Shown: one piece after another, positions 36,372 through 45,663 of the stretch
How the letters are laid out: each line of letters begins with the position of its first letter
Position numbering within the stretch: position 1 is the stretch's first letter
Program-made: the position numbers and the translations under genes
Source: Thiosulfatimonas sediminis
Lineage (GTDB): Bacteria > Pseudomonadota > Gammaproteobacteria > Thiomicrospirales > Thiomicrospiraceae
DNA: 64,000 nt
Assembly: GCF_011398355.1 (NCBI RefSeq)
Contig: NZ_AP021889.1
Location: forward strand, 2,542,001 to 2,606,000
Direction of reading: 5' to 3'
The notes under the pieces: generated by a model
The model's input: the letters and a program-made list of their open reading frames with translations, nothing else
Database searches by the model: none
Told to the model about the DNA's origin: nothing

Positions 36372-39300
36372 TTACTGCTCCCCTTCTAGCATGGTTTTTG
36401 GCTTTGCCACTTGATTAAAGCGGCGATAGATAATCGGCAGAATCAGCAACGTAAGTAGCGTCGAACTAATCAGTCCACCAATCACCACAATCGCCAGTGG
36501 ACGCTGGATTTCCGAGCCCGGCCCTTCGGCAAACACCAGTGGCAACAAGCCCAAAGCGGCAATCGAAGCGGTCATCAATACTGGACGTAAACGGCGCATT
36601 GCACCTTGGATTACTACGTCACCCAACGCCATGCCTTGCGATACTAATTGATTGAAATAACTGATCATCACCACACCGTTCAACACGGCGATACCGAGCA
36701 AAGCGATAAAGCCGACCGAAGCCGGAACCGAAAGATATTCACCGGTTATCCACAATGCCATTACCCCACCAATTAAGGCAAAAGGCACGTTTGCCATGAC
36801 CATCACCGCTTGAGGAATCGAACCGAAAGTGGTAAACAGAATCAAGAAAATCAAGCCCAATGCAATCGGCACCACAATACTTAAGGTTTGTGCAGCACGC
36901 TGCTGGTTTTCAAACTGCCCACCCCACTCAAAATAGTAACCCGCTGGTATTGCCAGATCACGCGCCTTAGCTTTAGCTTCCTCCACAAAGCCAACTAAAT
37001 CACGCCCTGCGACATTGCTAACCACCACAGCAAAACGTTTGCTTTGCTCACGCTGAATCGACACCGGCCCTTCGACTTCTTGCGCCTCAACCAATTGGCT
37101 TAGCAGAACGGTCTGCATTCCCATTGGACTATGCACCGTCATCGGCTGTTGCAACATCGCAAAAATCGAACTTTTCTGGGCTTCGCCAGCTCGCACTATC
37201 AGTGGAATGCGACGCACACCTTGATAGATATTGCCGACCTCAATCCCGTTGATTTGCGCACGCAACAAAGCTTCTACTTGGCTAACACTCAAACCAAGTT
37301 TACCAGCCATAATCGGCTGCACATTCAACTGCAAATAGCGCAGACCGTCATTGGTCGGGGTAAACACATCCTGAGCGCCTTCAATGCCTTCAACCATCTT
37401 CACCATCTCTTTGGCGACTTCGTTCAGCTCTTGCGGATTATCACCGAAAATCTTAATCGCCACATCACCGCGCGCACCGGTCAACATCTCATCAACACGC
37501 ATCTGAATCGGCTGGGTAAAGGCGTAATTCACACCTGGGAAAAAATCTTCTAAAGTCTGGCGAATGGTTTCAATCAGCTCGTCCTTGGTCGCCATGCGCC
37601 ACGTTTCTTTCGGCTTCAAGACCAAGAAAGAATCCGTGTCATTCAAACTCATTGGATCCATACCAATTTCATCCGAACCGACACGCGCGACAATGCGCTC
37701 GATTTCCGGCACTTGCTCCATCAAGGTTTTCTGAATACGGCGATCCAAATTCGTCGATGCATCCAAACTGACCGATGGATTTTTCTCGATTTGCAGAATC
37801 ACATAGCCTTCATCCATCTGTGGAATAAAGGTTTTACCGACTTGAGTGAAACCAAACACCGCGACGGCAAGGCCAAGAAGCGCAACAACAACCACGGTTT
37901 TATCATGCGCCAAACTCCACTGCAGAATCGGCTGATAAAGAGCGGAAATCTTGCGAATCAACCACGGCTCTTGATGGCTTGGTTTACCAAGAATAAACGA
38001 TGCCAAGGTCGGAATCACCGTCAGCGACAGCAATAGCGACGCGCCCAAAGCGAAGATAATCGTCACCGCCACCGGCACGAACAATTTCCCTTCCAGCCCA
38101 GACAAGGTCAGCAACGGAAGGAAGACCGTCATAATAATCAGAATCCCAGAAATCACCGGCACGGAGACTTCTTTCAATGCACGGAAAATAATGTGCATCT
38201 TCGGCAATTTTTGTCCTTGCTGCAGCGCCTTTTCCTGATGCGAAACGATGTTCTCGACCACCACCACGGCGGCATCGACCAGCATCCCGATGGCAATTGC
38301 TAAACCACCCAAAGACATCAAGTTAGCCGACAGGCCGAACCAGCGCATTAGGATAAAAGTGCTCAAGGCCGCCAACGGCAAAATCAACGCCACCGCCAAA
38401 GCGGCGCGCACATTGCCAAGGAACACGAGCAACACCAACAAGACCAAAACCACGGCTTCGGCCAAGGCTTTGGAGACCCCAAAAATGGCGGTATTGACCA
38501 AATCACCACGGTCATAGAAAACACTCACCGAAATCCCTTTCGGGAAAGCTGGTTCCAGTTCCGCCAAACGGTCGCGAATACCGGAAACCACTTCGCGCGC
38601 GTTCGCACCACGCAAGGCCATGACCAAACCTTGCACCGCCTCCGACTCACCGTTTTGAGTCACAGCACCATTACGATAAACGGAATCAATTTCCACCTTG
38701 GCAATATCTTGAATACGCACCGGCACGGTGTTTTCATAAGCCACAATCAATTGCTGAATTTGCTCAATCGACTGCAAGCTGCCTTGGGTACGCACCAAAA
38801 GCACTTCTTCACCTTGGTTTAAACGGCCTGCGCCATCATTACGGTTATTTTGCTCAAGTACCTCAATCAATTGCGCCAGACCAATCTGATACGTCGCCAT
38901 TTTTTGGTAATCCGGCTTCACCGCATAAACGCGCGCCAAACCGCCCAAAACGTTGACATCCGCCACACCCGGAACCGAACGCAACGCCGGACGAATCACC
39001 CAATCAAGCAAATCACGTTTTTCCATGTTACTGAGCGCATCGCCTTCAATGGTAAACATGAACACATCGCTCAAAGGGGTCGATAAGGGAGCCATTCCGC
39101 CGGTAATCCCCGGAGGCAGATCGGCATTCCCAAGCCTTTCAGCCACCTGCTGACGCGCCCAATAAATATCCGTACCCTCAGTAAAATCAATCGTAATGTC
39201 AGCCAAAGCATACTTCGCTAATGAACGCAGCACTTCCTGTTTCGGCAACCCCAACAACTCTTGTTCCAACGGCGCAATTACGCGTTGTTCGACTTCCGAT

Positions 39301-39473
39301 GGTGTCATACCCGGCGCTTTAAAAATAAGTTTCACTTGCGTTGGCGAAACATCCGGAAAAGCGTCAATCGGAATTTTCTGGAACGCTTGCCAACCTGCGC
39401 CAGCAAGGACTAAAACAATCAGCAGCACTAAGGTGCGCTGAACTAAGAAAAACTGCAGAAAACGACTTAACAT
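36372..39473 (-). CDS. CusA/CzcA-type heavy-metal efflux RND permease
   Basis: About 1033 residues: the inner-membrane proton-driven pump of a tripartite exporter. The N-terminal helix (LVLLIVLVLAGAGWQAF) is followed by the IDAFPDVSPTQV porter motif, a large periplasmic loop, TM helices 2-6 with AIAIGMLVDAAVVVVENI in TM4, and a second half of the same design. TM4 Asp and Glu match heavy-metal RND pumps. Whether it moves Cu/Ag or Co/Zn/Cd is not certain. The ATG at 39473 is preferred over a GTG at 39503 inside the upstream gene. Confidence 0.9.
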   Translation of the reverse strand: MLSRFLQFFLVQRTLVLLIVLVLAGAGWQAFQKIPIDAFPDVSPTQVKLIFKAPGMTPSEVEQRVIAPLEQELLGLPKQEVLRSLAKYALADITIDFTEGTDIYWARQQVAERLGNADLPPGITGGMAPLSTPLSDVFMFTIEGDALSNMEKRDLLDWVIRPALRSVPGVADVNVLGGLARVYAVKPDYQKMATYQIGLAQLIEVLEQNNRNDGAGRLNQGEEVLLVRTQGSLQSIEQIQQLIVAYENTVPVRIQDIAKVEIDSVYRNGAVTQNGESEAVQGLVMALRGANAREVVSGIRDRLAELEPAFPKGISVSVFYDRGDLVNTAIFGVSKALAEAVVLVLLVLLVFLGNVRAALAVALILPLAALSTFILMRWFGLSANLMSLGGLAIAIGMLVDAAVVVVENIVSHQEKALQQGQKLPKMHIIFRALKEVSVPVISGILIIMTVFLPLLTLSGLEGKLFVPVAVTIIFALGASLLLSLTVIPTLASFILGKPSHQEPWLIRKISALYQPILQWSLAHDKTVVVVALLGLAVAVFGFTQVGKTFIPQMDEGYVILQIEKNPSVSLDASTNLDRRIQKTLMEQVPEIERIVARVGSDEIGMDPMSLNDTDSFLVLKPKETWRMATKDELIETIRQTLEDFFPGVNYAFTQPIQMRVDEMLTGARGDVAIKIFGDNPQELNEVAKEMVKMVEGIEGAQDVFTPTNDGLRYLQLNVQPIMAGKLGLSVSQVEALLRAQINGIEVGNIYQGVRRIPLIVRAGEAQKSSIFAMLQQPMTVHSPMGMQTVLLSQLVEAQEVEGPVSIQREQSKRFAVVVSNVAGRDLVGFVEEAKAKARDLAIPAGYYFEWGGQFENQQRAAQTLSIVVPIALGLIFLILFTTFGSIPQAVMVMANVPFALIGGVMALWITGEYLSVPASVGFIALLGIAVLNGVVMISYFNQLVSQGMALGDVVIQGAMRRLRPVLMTASIAALGLLPLVFAEGPGSEIQRPLAIVVIGGLISSTLLTLLILPIIYRRFNQVAKPKTMLEGEQ

Positions 39474-39480
39474 AATCGGG

Positions 39481-40602
39481 TTACTCACCTTCCTCAGAAG
39501 CACTCAAAGCGAGTTTAATCGCCGTGGTGCCTTGGGTAATCAAAGGGGTCTGGGCATCAAAATCTTGGGCAGTGAAGTACATATTGTGCGCGTCCATCTG
39601 CAAAATTTGCACCATTTGCGCAGCGACCTCTTGTGCAGCCGTCTGGATAAACACAACCGAACTACCGTCAAATTGAGCAATCGCGCTTAAAGGGGCCCGA
39701 AACGCTTGTTGTTGCTGGATTAGAAAACGCACAGTCACCGCTTGTCCCGGTAGAATTTGGCGTTGTGGATTGGCAAATACCACGTGTACCTCAAAGGTTT
39801 GTGTCAGAGCATCCACTTGATTTTCCATATGCCGGATACGACCCTGTTCAGCAAATCCCTCAACCGCAACCGCCATGCCTTCACTCAATTGCGTACGCAT
39901 CGCCAAAGGCACACGTACATCCAACACGATAGGATCAATGCTGCCCATGCTAAATAATGGCTGATTGCGATTAATTCGCTCGCCTAAACGCACCTGCATT
40001 TCCTCAATCTGACCATTCATCGGCGCGATGATTTGCAATGTACTGCCTTGCGTTTGATTACTTTTAAGCAGTTTATCCAGCCGTGCTTGACTAAAACCAG
40101 CTAAGCGAAGACTCTCTTTTTTCTCAGACAAACGGCTTTTTAACTGTGTCACTAACGCTTGTGTTGCCTGCAGTTCTTTTGTCGATGCAACGCCGCTATT
40201 ATTTAACTGCTGCGTACGCTTCAAGGATTTCTGTGCAACTTCCAATTCACTGATCACCCCAAGCAGTTCCGTCTGCATGACCACTAATTGCGCACTGTCT
40301 AAGACCGCAATCACATCTCCAGCGTCAACTTCACCATGCACCCGCAACAGTTCGGTAATTTGTCCATCCAAAGGACTATTGAAACTCTGCATCGACTGCA
40401 GCGACATCATCGCAATCGCTTGCAATGGGATGCTCGGTACTTGCTGCACCGCTTGCGCCTGTGCCGTTTGTATCCCCATCGCTTGCCACTGCTCGGTATT
40501 CAATTCGATTTTTGCGTCCTGAGCTTGTGCGACGCCAAAGGCCAAAAGCAGGCTTAAAGACAGCGCGTTACGTAACCAAGCCGTCGGTGTAGAAAAAGTC
40601 AT
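39481..40602 (-). CDS. Heavy-metal RND periplasmic adaptor (CusB/CzcB-like)
   Basis: About 373 residues with a signal peptide (LSLSLLLAFGVAQA). Barrel-sandwich halves (SPLDGQITELLRVHGEVDAGDVIAVLDS and IIAPMNGQIEEMQVRLGERI) flank a helical hairpin, followed by a beta-barrel domain. It connects the RND pump to the outer-membrane channel. The ATG at 40602 has GGAG 6 bases upstream. It sits between the outer-membrane and pump genes. Confidence 0.9.
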   Translation of the reverse strand: MTFSTPTAWLRNALSLSLLLAFGVAQAQDAKIELNTEQWQAMGIQTAQAQAVQQVPSIPLQAIAMMSLQSMQSFNSPLDGQITELLRVHGEVDAGDVIAVLDSAQLVVMQTELLGVISELEVAQKSLKRTQQLNNSGVASTKELQATQALVTQLKSRLSEKKESLRLAGFSQARLDKLLKSNQTQGSTLQIIAPMNGQIEEMQVRLGERINRNQPLFSMGSIDPIVLDVRVPLAMRTQLSEGMAVAVEGFAEQGRIRHMENQVDALTQTFEVHVVFANPQRQILPGQAVTVRFLIQQQQAFRAPLSAIAQFDGSSVVFIQTAAQEVAAQMVQILQMDAHNMYFTAQDFDAQTPLITQGTTAIKLALSASEEGE

Positions 40603-40624
40603 AGTCAACTCCATAAATTCTGAA

Positions 40625-41851
40625 TTAGTTTGCGCTCAGCACATGGCCATAAAGCTGGTTTAAGGTGGCGATTGCCGCGCCTAAATCGACCTTGTTAAGG
40701 GCCAACTGTTGTTGCGCGCCAAGAAAATCCTGCTGCGCTCGAAGCAAAGATTCGATGGTCATCGCGCCCAACTCATAGGCTTTTTGCACCATCGCGAGCT
40801 TTTGTTCGCTCAAGGAAAGACTTTGTTGCAATAAGGTTTGTTGTTGCTGCAAAGTCGCTTGTTGCTGAACGGCATCAGCACGCTCTTGCTGCCATTGCAG
40901 TTGCCATTGCGAAACGTCAACTTGCGTCGCAGTCAAATTACTCTGCTCTTCAGCGATGCCAATTTGCCCTTTTTGATTCACCCCTAATGGCAGAATGATT
41001 TGCGCGACCATGGTGCTGTGGTCGGCACTCGGCGCTTGGTCATGGATTACCCCTAGATAAACCGTTGGTGCCATTTTCTGGTTTGCCTTGGCCTGTCCCA
41101 ATTTTGCTTGCGCCATTTGCTGCTGAGCACGTAACCAAATCATATGCGGATGTTGTGGCAGCGCTAAAGGCGCTAACAGTGCTTCATCAATCTGTGCGGG
41201 TAAAGCCGTGCTTTGTGTCCAACGTTGATACTGTTGGCGCGCGCCATCCAATCGTTTTTCGGCCGCTTGGCTTTGTGCCGCAAGATTCATCACTTGCACC
41301 TGTGCCATCAAAAAATCCAATTCGGTCGCTTCTCCAGCGCGTTTTCGTAGTGCCACTTTTTCCAATAAACTTTGCGCTTGCTGATGCGCCACAGCTGCCG
41401 CCTGCTGCTCAACCTCGGCACGGCGTAACTGCCAACTTATGCTGCGTAACTTACCTACCGCCTGCCACTGCAAATACCCCTGTTGCGCGCCGCTTAATGC
41501 ACTGGTGCTTTGCGCCAGTCCTTGCCACGCTTGCTGCTGAGCGGGGAGCTGCAATAACGCCTGGGCGCCAATTTCATAATTACGCATCTGTTCGTTACCA
41601 AACAACAGATCATTTTCATGTTTGAGATGTACATCAACATCCTCACCCGACCAGCGCTGTCCTTGTTGTTCGTACTGTTTAGCCAAATCTTGCCAAGCCG
41701 CTTGCTGTGCTTGCTGCGGCAGGGCTTGCTGCACCGTGTTAACTAATTTGGCGTAATCTTCCGACACCCGACTGTCCGCCAAGGCTGAATGGCTTAAAGC
41801 GGCAGCGAACAAATAAGCGAACAGACGATAAAAGCGAAAAGATTTTTGCAT
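40625..41851 (-). CDS. TolC-family outer-membrane channel (CusC/CzcC-like)
   Basis: About 408 residues with a signal peptide (FAYLFAAALSHSALA). The body is Gln- and Ala-rich alpha-helix with heptad periodicity, including the repeated ELGAMTIESLLRAQQDFLGAQQQLALNKVDLGAAIATLNQLYG end of TolC-like proteins. It forms the outer-membrane exit duct. It is the first gene of the cusCBA-like part, downstream of the two-component system. Confidence 0.85.
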   Translation of the reverse strand: MQKSFRFYRLFAYLFAAALSHSALADSRVSEDYAKLVNTVQQALPQQAQQAAWQDLAKQYEQQGQRWSGEDVDVHLKHENDLLFGNEQMRNYEIGAQALLQLPAQQQAWQGLAQSTSALSGAQQGYLQWQAVGKLRSISWQLRRAEVEQQAAAVAHQQAQSLLEKVALRKRAGEATELDFLMAQVQVMNLAAQSQAAEKRLDGARQQYQRWTQSTALPAQIDEALLAPLALPQHPHMIWLRAQQQMAQAKLGQAKANQKMAPTVYLGVIHDQAPSADHSTMVAQIILPLGVNQKGQIGIAEEQSNLTATQVDVSQWQLQWQQERADAVQQQATLQQQQTLLQQSLSLSEQKLAMVQKAYELGAMTIESLLRAQQDFLGAQQQLALNKVDLGAAIATLNQLYGHVLSAN

Positions 41852-42010
41852 AGAGCCACCCACTTTTAAATGGTAAAAAAATAGAGTCTAATCATAAGAT
41901 GCGTAACTGAATTGAATCTGAAAATAGACGCAAAATTGGCGTCCAGACGAATTTATCAAGACATTTTCGGCATCTGAATACGGTAATGTTTTGAATCTAA
42001 AAAGAAGCCG

Positions 42011-43351
42011 TCATCCTTTTAACCCAACCTTAAAGCAGACGCGCACTTGTAAGCCACCATAAGTGGAATGCGCAAACTGCAGCTCGGCACGATAAGCTTG
42101 CACCAATTGTTTAACAATTGATAAGCCAATCCCATGCCCCGGCTTGGTTTCATCGGTTCGATAGCCGCGCATTTCTAAATGTTGCAACTGCTCATCCGAT
42201 ACACCTGGCCCATCGTCTTCAATCCGCAGACACTGTGCATCCAAATGACAATAGACATGACTATCCGCCCATTTATAGGCGTTATCGAGCAAGTTACCAA
42301 ATAGTTCAAACGCGTCTTCTTGCTCCATCATCAATTGCGCGTCCTGCGCAAAATCACAATGTAACGTCACCGCTTTATGCCGATAGAGCTGAGCAAAACT
42401 TTGCTGCAAATCCTCTACTAAAGGGGCTAATTTCAGTGGCGCAATCACTTGATTGTGCGCGAAACGCTCTGCTTTTAGTTCGCGCTCAATCAGTGACAAA
42501 ATCAACTGACTCTGCTGCTTTAACTGGTCGTGCAACTGTGGATAATTGCGCAATCGCTTATCCTCAATCAGCTGAAAAATCAAATTCAGTGGGGTTTTCA
42601 GGCTATGCGAGAGGTTTGAGTTTCGTTGTCGAGATTGCTCAAACTGCAATCGCGACTTTTCCAATGCCAGCTGCAAACTGCCCAACAATGACTGCACTTC
42701 TTGCGGATAGTCTTCCGGCTTTAACTGTAATGTCTGCCCAAGCTGAAATGCTTGCAGCGCTTGCTCCAACGGATTTAAACGACTAAAAGCGCGCCCTAAC
42801 AGCCAACGATGCAAAAAATACAAACTCAGTAAGGCGAACAGAGTAAAACCGGCGAACACTAAATCGTAACGAAACACCATTTGCTGAATTGGCTCGTGAT
42901 TTTCAGCAATATAAATTCGCATATTTTGTCCGTCTTTGACTAAGCTTTCGGAACGCACCAGAACCAAACTCCCGGTCGGCCCAAGGGTTTCATAAACACT
43001 CACCTTCTGTTGAGTGTTATGTTGCTGTAGCTTAAAACCCTGCAAAGAGGGCGAATAGAGGGTGTCACGCGGGGTAACAATCACATAATAATGACCGGAT
43101 TGCGGAGTCATATAAATTGGGCCGATACTGGAGTGATCCATCATCCACTGCTCGCCATGACGGACTAAATGGTCCTCCACCAAATCGGTGTCATGCTCCA
43201 AACGGGTTAACAGATAGGATTCGCTAACCGTATGCAAAGCGGTTTGTGATAACCACCAAAAAGCCCCAAAAATCAGCACGAGACTTAACGTCAAACTCAC
43301 AAAAAGCTGCCGCTGAATCGAAAGCGAACCCATATCAAATACTTTCAACAC
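42011..43351 (-). CDS. Sensor histidine kinase
   Basis: This 446-residue inner-membrane kinase has a TM helix at about 18-40, a periplasmic sensor domain to about 160, a second TM helix at about 162-182, a HAMP-like linker, an H-box SHSLKTPL, an N-box NLLDNAYKW and G-boxes DDGPGVS and GHGIGLSIVKQL. The H-box form is like PhoQ/QseC-type kinases. I chose GTG at 43351 because AAAGGAG lies 7 bases upstream; the next ATG (43333) lacks a ribosome site. It follows the response regulator and precedes the metal pump, which it probably controls. Confidence 0.92.
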   Translation of the reverse strand: MLKVFDMGSLSIQRQLFVSLTLSLVLIFGAFWWLSQTALHTVSESYLLTRLEHDTDLVEDHLVRHGEQWMMDHSSIGPIYMTPQSGHYYVIVTPRDTLYSPSLQGFKLQQHNTQQKVSVYETLGPTGSLVLVRSESLVKDGQNMRIYIAENHEPIQQMVFRYDLVFAGFTLFALLSLYFLHRWLLGRAFSRLNPLEQALQAFQLGQTLQLKPEDYPQEVQSLLGSLQLALEKSRLQFEQSRQRNSNLSHSLKTPLNLIFQLIEDKRLRNYPQLHDQLKQQSQLILSLIERELKAERFAHNQVIAPLKLAPLVEDLQQSFAQLYRHKAVTLHCDFAQDAQLMMEQEDAFELFGNLLDNAYKWADSHVYCHLDAQCLRIEDDGPGVSDEQLQHLEMRGYRTDETKPGHGIGLSIVKQLVQAYRAELQFAHSTYGGLQVRVCFKVGLKG

Positions 43352-43363
43352 ACATTCGCTCCT

Positions 43364-44044
43364 TTAATCCGCTTGCGGCGGGACAAATTTATAACCCATG
43401 CCGCGCAGAGTTTGTATTGTCTCTTTACCAATCATCTTACGCAGCTTACGAATATACACTTCAATCACATTGGATTCACGATCGTAATTTTGATCGGCAA
43501 TTCGTCCCAATAGCTGCTCTTTGGAAAAGACGCGGTTCGGACTTTTAAAAAAGACCTGTAATAACCGAAACTCTGTCAAAGTTAGACGATGCTGTTGCGC
43601 ACCGACTTGTAGGGTTTTATCGTTTAAATCCAAATATAAATTTGCATAGTTCAACACATCATGCAAACCACTGTCTTGATTGCGACGCGCTAAGACTTCC
43701 AGACGAACCCAAAGCTCTTCAAATTCAAACGGTTTACCCAGATAATCATCCGCACCGGCTTTTAAACCAGTCACTTTTTCCTGCCAACTATTACGCGCAC
43801 TCAAAATTAACACCGGCAGACGTTGATTGTTACCGGCTTGGGTTCGTAGCTGCTGTAAAACCTCAAGACCATTAATATCCGGCAAACCTAAATCCAGAAT
43901 CAGAGCGTCATATTCAAACTCTTGTAAATTAAACAATCCTTCACGACCGTTGTTGGCAACATCCACCACTGCCCCTTGTTCGCTCAAGCGCCGATGCATT
44001 TTCTCTAATAACAGCGGCTCATCTTCAATCAGCAGTAATTTCAT
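43364..44044 (-). CDS. OmpR-family response regulator
   Basis: This 226-residue regulator has a receiver domain (acidic pocket EDE at 7-9, phospho-accepting D51 in LILDLGLPD, K in GKPFEFEEL) and a C-terminal winged helix (TEFRLLQVFFKSPNRVFSKEQLL ... VEVYIRKLRKMIG form IEVYIRKLRKMIG). It is the first gene of the operon with its kinase and the heavy-metal exporter. Its operator was not located. Confidence 0.94.
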   Translation of the reverse strand: MKLLLIEDEPLLLEKMHRRLSEQGAVVDVANNGREGLFNLQEFEYDALILDLGLPDINGLEVLQQLRTQAGNNQRLPVLILSARNSWQEKVTGLKAGADDYLGKPFEFEELWVRLEVLARRNQDSGLHDVLNYANLYLDLNDKTLQVGAQQHRLTLTEFRLLQVFFKSPNRVFSKEQLLGRIADQNYDRESNVIEVYIRKLRKMIGKETIQTLRGMGYKFVPPQAD

Positions 44045-44494
44045 CGTGCTTCATCCATTTAATCTCCAAGACACAAAGTGTATAAACTTTATTGACTGGT
44101 CGCAATCAGGCAATTGTCGCTACTTAAAAAGCGAATGGACAGAATCGCTGTACAACAGCTGCCATTCGAACCAACCCAATAACCAATGCAAAAAATAAAA
44201 TTCACTCTTGCGTCCTGCGGATAAAACTGGTTAAATATCGTTATATCTTAATGGGAATAACGGTTTATTTAACCTGACCCACAGACCTATTTTTTCTATG
44301 TCTGTCATCTAATAGTAGAGTACCCTTAGGGAAAACTCAGAGCGACCCTTAAATGCCCAACCAAACTAAGGTGTTGGGCTTTTTTTTGCCCGTAAAACAG
44401 ACTATGGATAAATCCTAACCGTGCTGACTTAGCCCTTGCTTTTTAGCAGTCACTACCGCATATTGAGTTCCAAACGACCTTATGAGAATGATTT
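44045..44494. other. Intergenic region between the response regulator and the plus-strand RND operon
   Basis: About 450 bases between divergent operons. It contains a clear plus-strand terminator (44355-44387) that no annotated plus-strand gene precedes. No ORF is supported. It should hold promoters for both operons; TTGCGT (44208) with TTAAAT 17 bases on is a weak plus-strand candidate. Confidence 0.5.
44355..44387 (+). terminator. Orphan plus-strand intrinsic terminator upstream of the RND operon
   Basis: GCCCAAC (44355-44361) and GTTGGGC (44373-44379) form the stem, followed by eight T residues. It lies about 110 bases before the membrane-fusion gene. It may end a small RNA or act as an attenuator for that operon. 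Confidence 0.75.
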
Positions 44495-45661
44495 ATGTTT
44501 TCGGCTACGCACCCCCTTATGTCTGACACTAAAACCCCCTTAACAAAACCGCTATTTACGCTGTTCTGCTTTGTCTTGGCGCTGACCAATATGACGGTCG
44601 CCCAGGCTCAAGAAGCGCCCAGCGATAAACCAAAAAATCCGCCAATTACTGTTTTGGCTTATCAACTGCAAGCCGAATCGATTGCCCAAAACGTAAATTT
44701 AATCGGCACTTTACAAGCGGTACAATCCATTGAAGTGCGCGCCACCGTCACTGACAGCATTACCGCCCTGCCGTTTGTCGAGGGTCAAAGCATTTCCAAG
44801 GGTGCGGTGATTGTCAAATTGAACGCCGAAGAAGAGCAAGCTGAACTTAAGCAGGCGCAAATCATCAGCGCAGAAGCCAAACGCCAATATCTACGCGCCC
44901 AAAAGCTTATCGGCCGCGGCAATATCACCGAAGCAACTTTAGATGAACTCAAAGCCGCTTGGCACAGTGCCGAAGCACAACAAACCATCCTACAAGCAAG
45001 AATTAACGACCGCACCATCCGCGCTCCTTTTGCAGGTCGATTAGGCTTTAAGGCAGTGCATGAAGGCGCATTAGTCAGCAACAATTCACTGATTACTACT
45101 CTCGACAATACCGAGCAAATGTATCTTGATGTGCAGATTCCCGACCCCTATCTACAACAACTGCAATTAGGGCAAAACATTCAATTCTCAGTGGCCGAAC
45201 AAAATTTTAGCGGCGCGATAACCGTCATCAATCCGCGTATTAATCCCGAGAGCCGCTTATTACAAATGCGCGCTCTAGTCAACAATCCGGATGCGCTGTT
45301 AAAAAGCGGAATGCAGGTGCAAGTCCAACTGAATCTTGGCGAGCAACGCCAACTACTCTTGCCGGAAACCGCCGTGTTGATGCAAGGCGAAAAGAACTTT
45401 GTCTATGTAGTGCAAGACTCGCAAGCGCAAACGCCCTCCTTTGCGGTGCGTAAACAACCGATTACCATTGGCAAACGCTATTTCGGTCAAGTCCAAGTTA
45501 CCGCCGGTTTGCAAGCTGGCGACGTCGTGGTCAGCCAAGGAATTTTGCGCTTAAAACCCAAAAGCCAAATTAAAATCAAAGCCTACCAAGATAAACAACC
45601 GCTGGAAGATTTACTGCGTGGCAAACCTTTAGAAATTCCGAATAAAACACAGGTAAATTAA
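44495..45661 (+). CDS. RND periplasmic adaptor (AcrA/MexE-like)
   Basis: This 388-residue protein has a hydrophobic N-terminal segment (LFTLFCFVLALTNMTVAQAQ) as signal peptide. The barrel-sandwich halves GTLQAVQSIEVRATVTDSITALPFVEGQSI and TIRAPFAGRLGFKAVHEGALV flank a short helical hairpin. The C-terminal domain is typical of HAE1 adaptors. No lipobox cysteine is seen. It is followed after 2 bases by the pump gene. The ribosome site is weak, and an in-frame ATG lies at 44519. Confidence 0.88.
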   Translation: MFSATHPLMSDTKTPLTKPLFTLFCFVLALTNMTVAQAQEAPSDKPKNPPITVLAYQLQAESIAQNVNLIGTLQAVQSIEVRATVTDSITALPFVEGQSISKGAVIVKLNAEEEQAELKQAQIISAEAKRQYLRAQKLIGRGNITEATLDELKAAWHSAEAQQTILQARINDRTIRAPFAGRLGFKAVHEGALVSNNSLITTLDNTEQMYLDVQIPDPYLQQLQLGQNIQFSVAEQNFSGAITVINPRINPESRLLQMRALVNNPDALLKSGMQVQVQLNLGEQRQLLLPETAVLMQGEKNFVYVVQDSQAQTPSFAVRKQPITIGKRYFGQVQVTAGLQAGDVVVSQGILRLKPKSQIKIKAYQDKQPLEDLLRGKPLEIPNKTQVN

Positions 45662-45663
45662 TT

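Noticed and set aside
36372-39503. Assigning the RND pump to a named metal (cusA or czcA)
   Set aside because: The motifs place it in the heavy-metal group, but I could not identify metal-specific residues with confidence, so no gene symbol is given.
41065-42786. Long plus-strand frames (186 and 222 residues) opposite the outer-membrane channel and kinase genes
   Set aside because: Both lie antisense to well-conserved genes and match no family.
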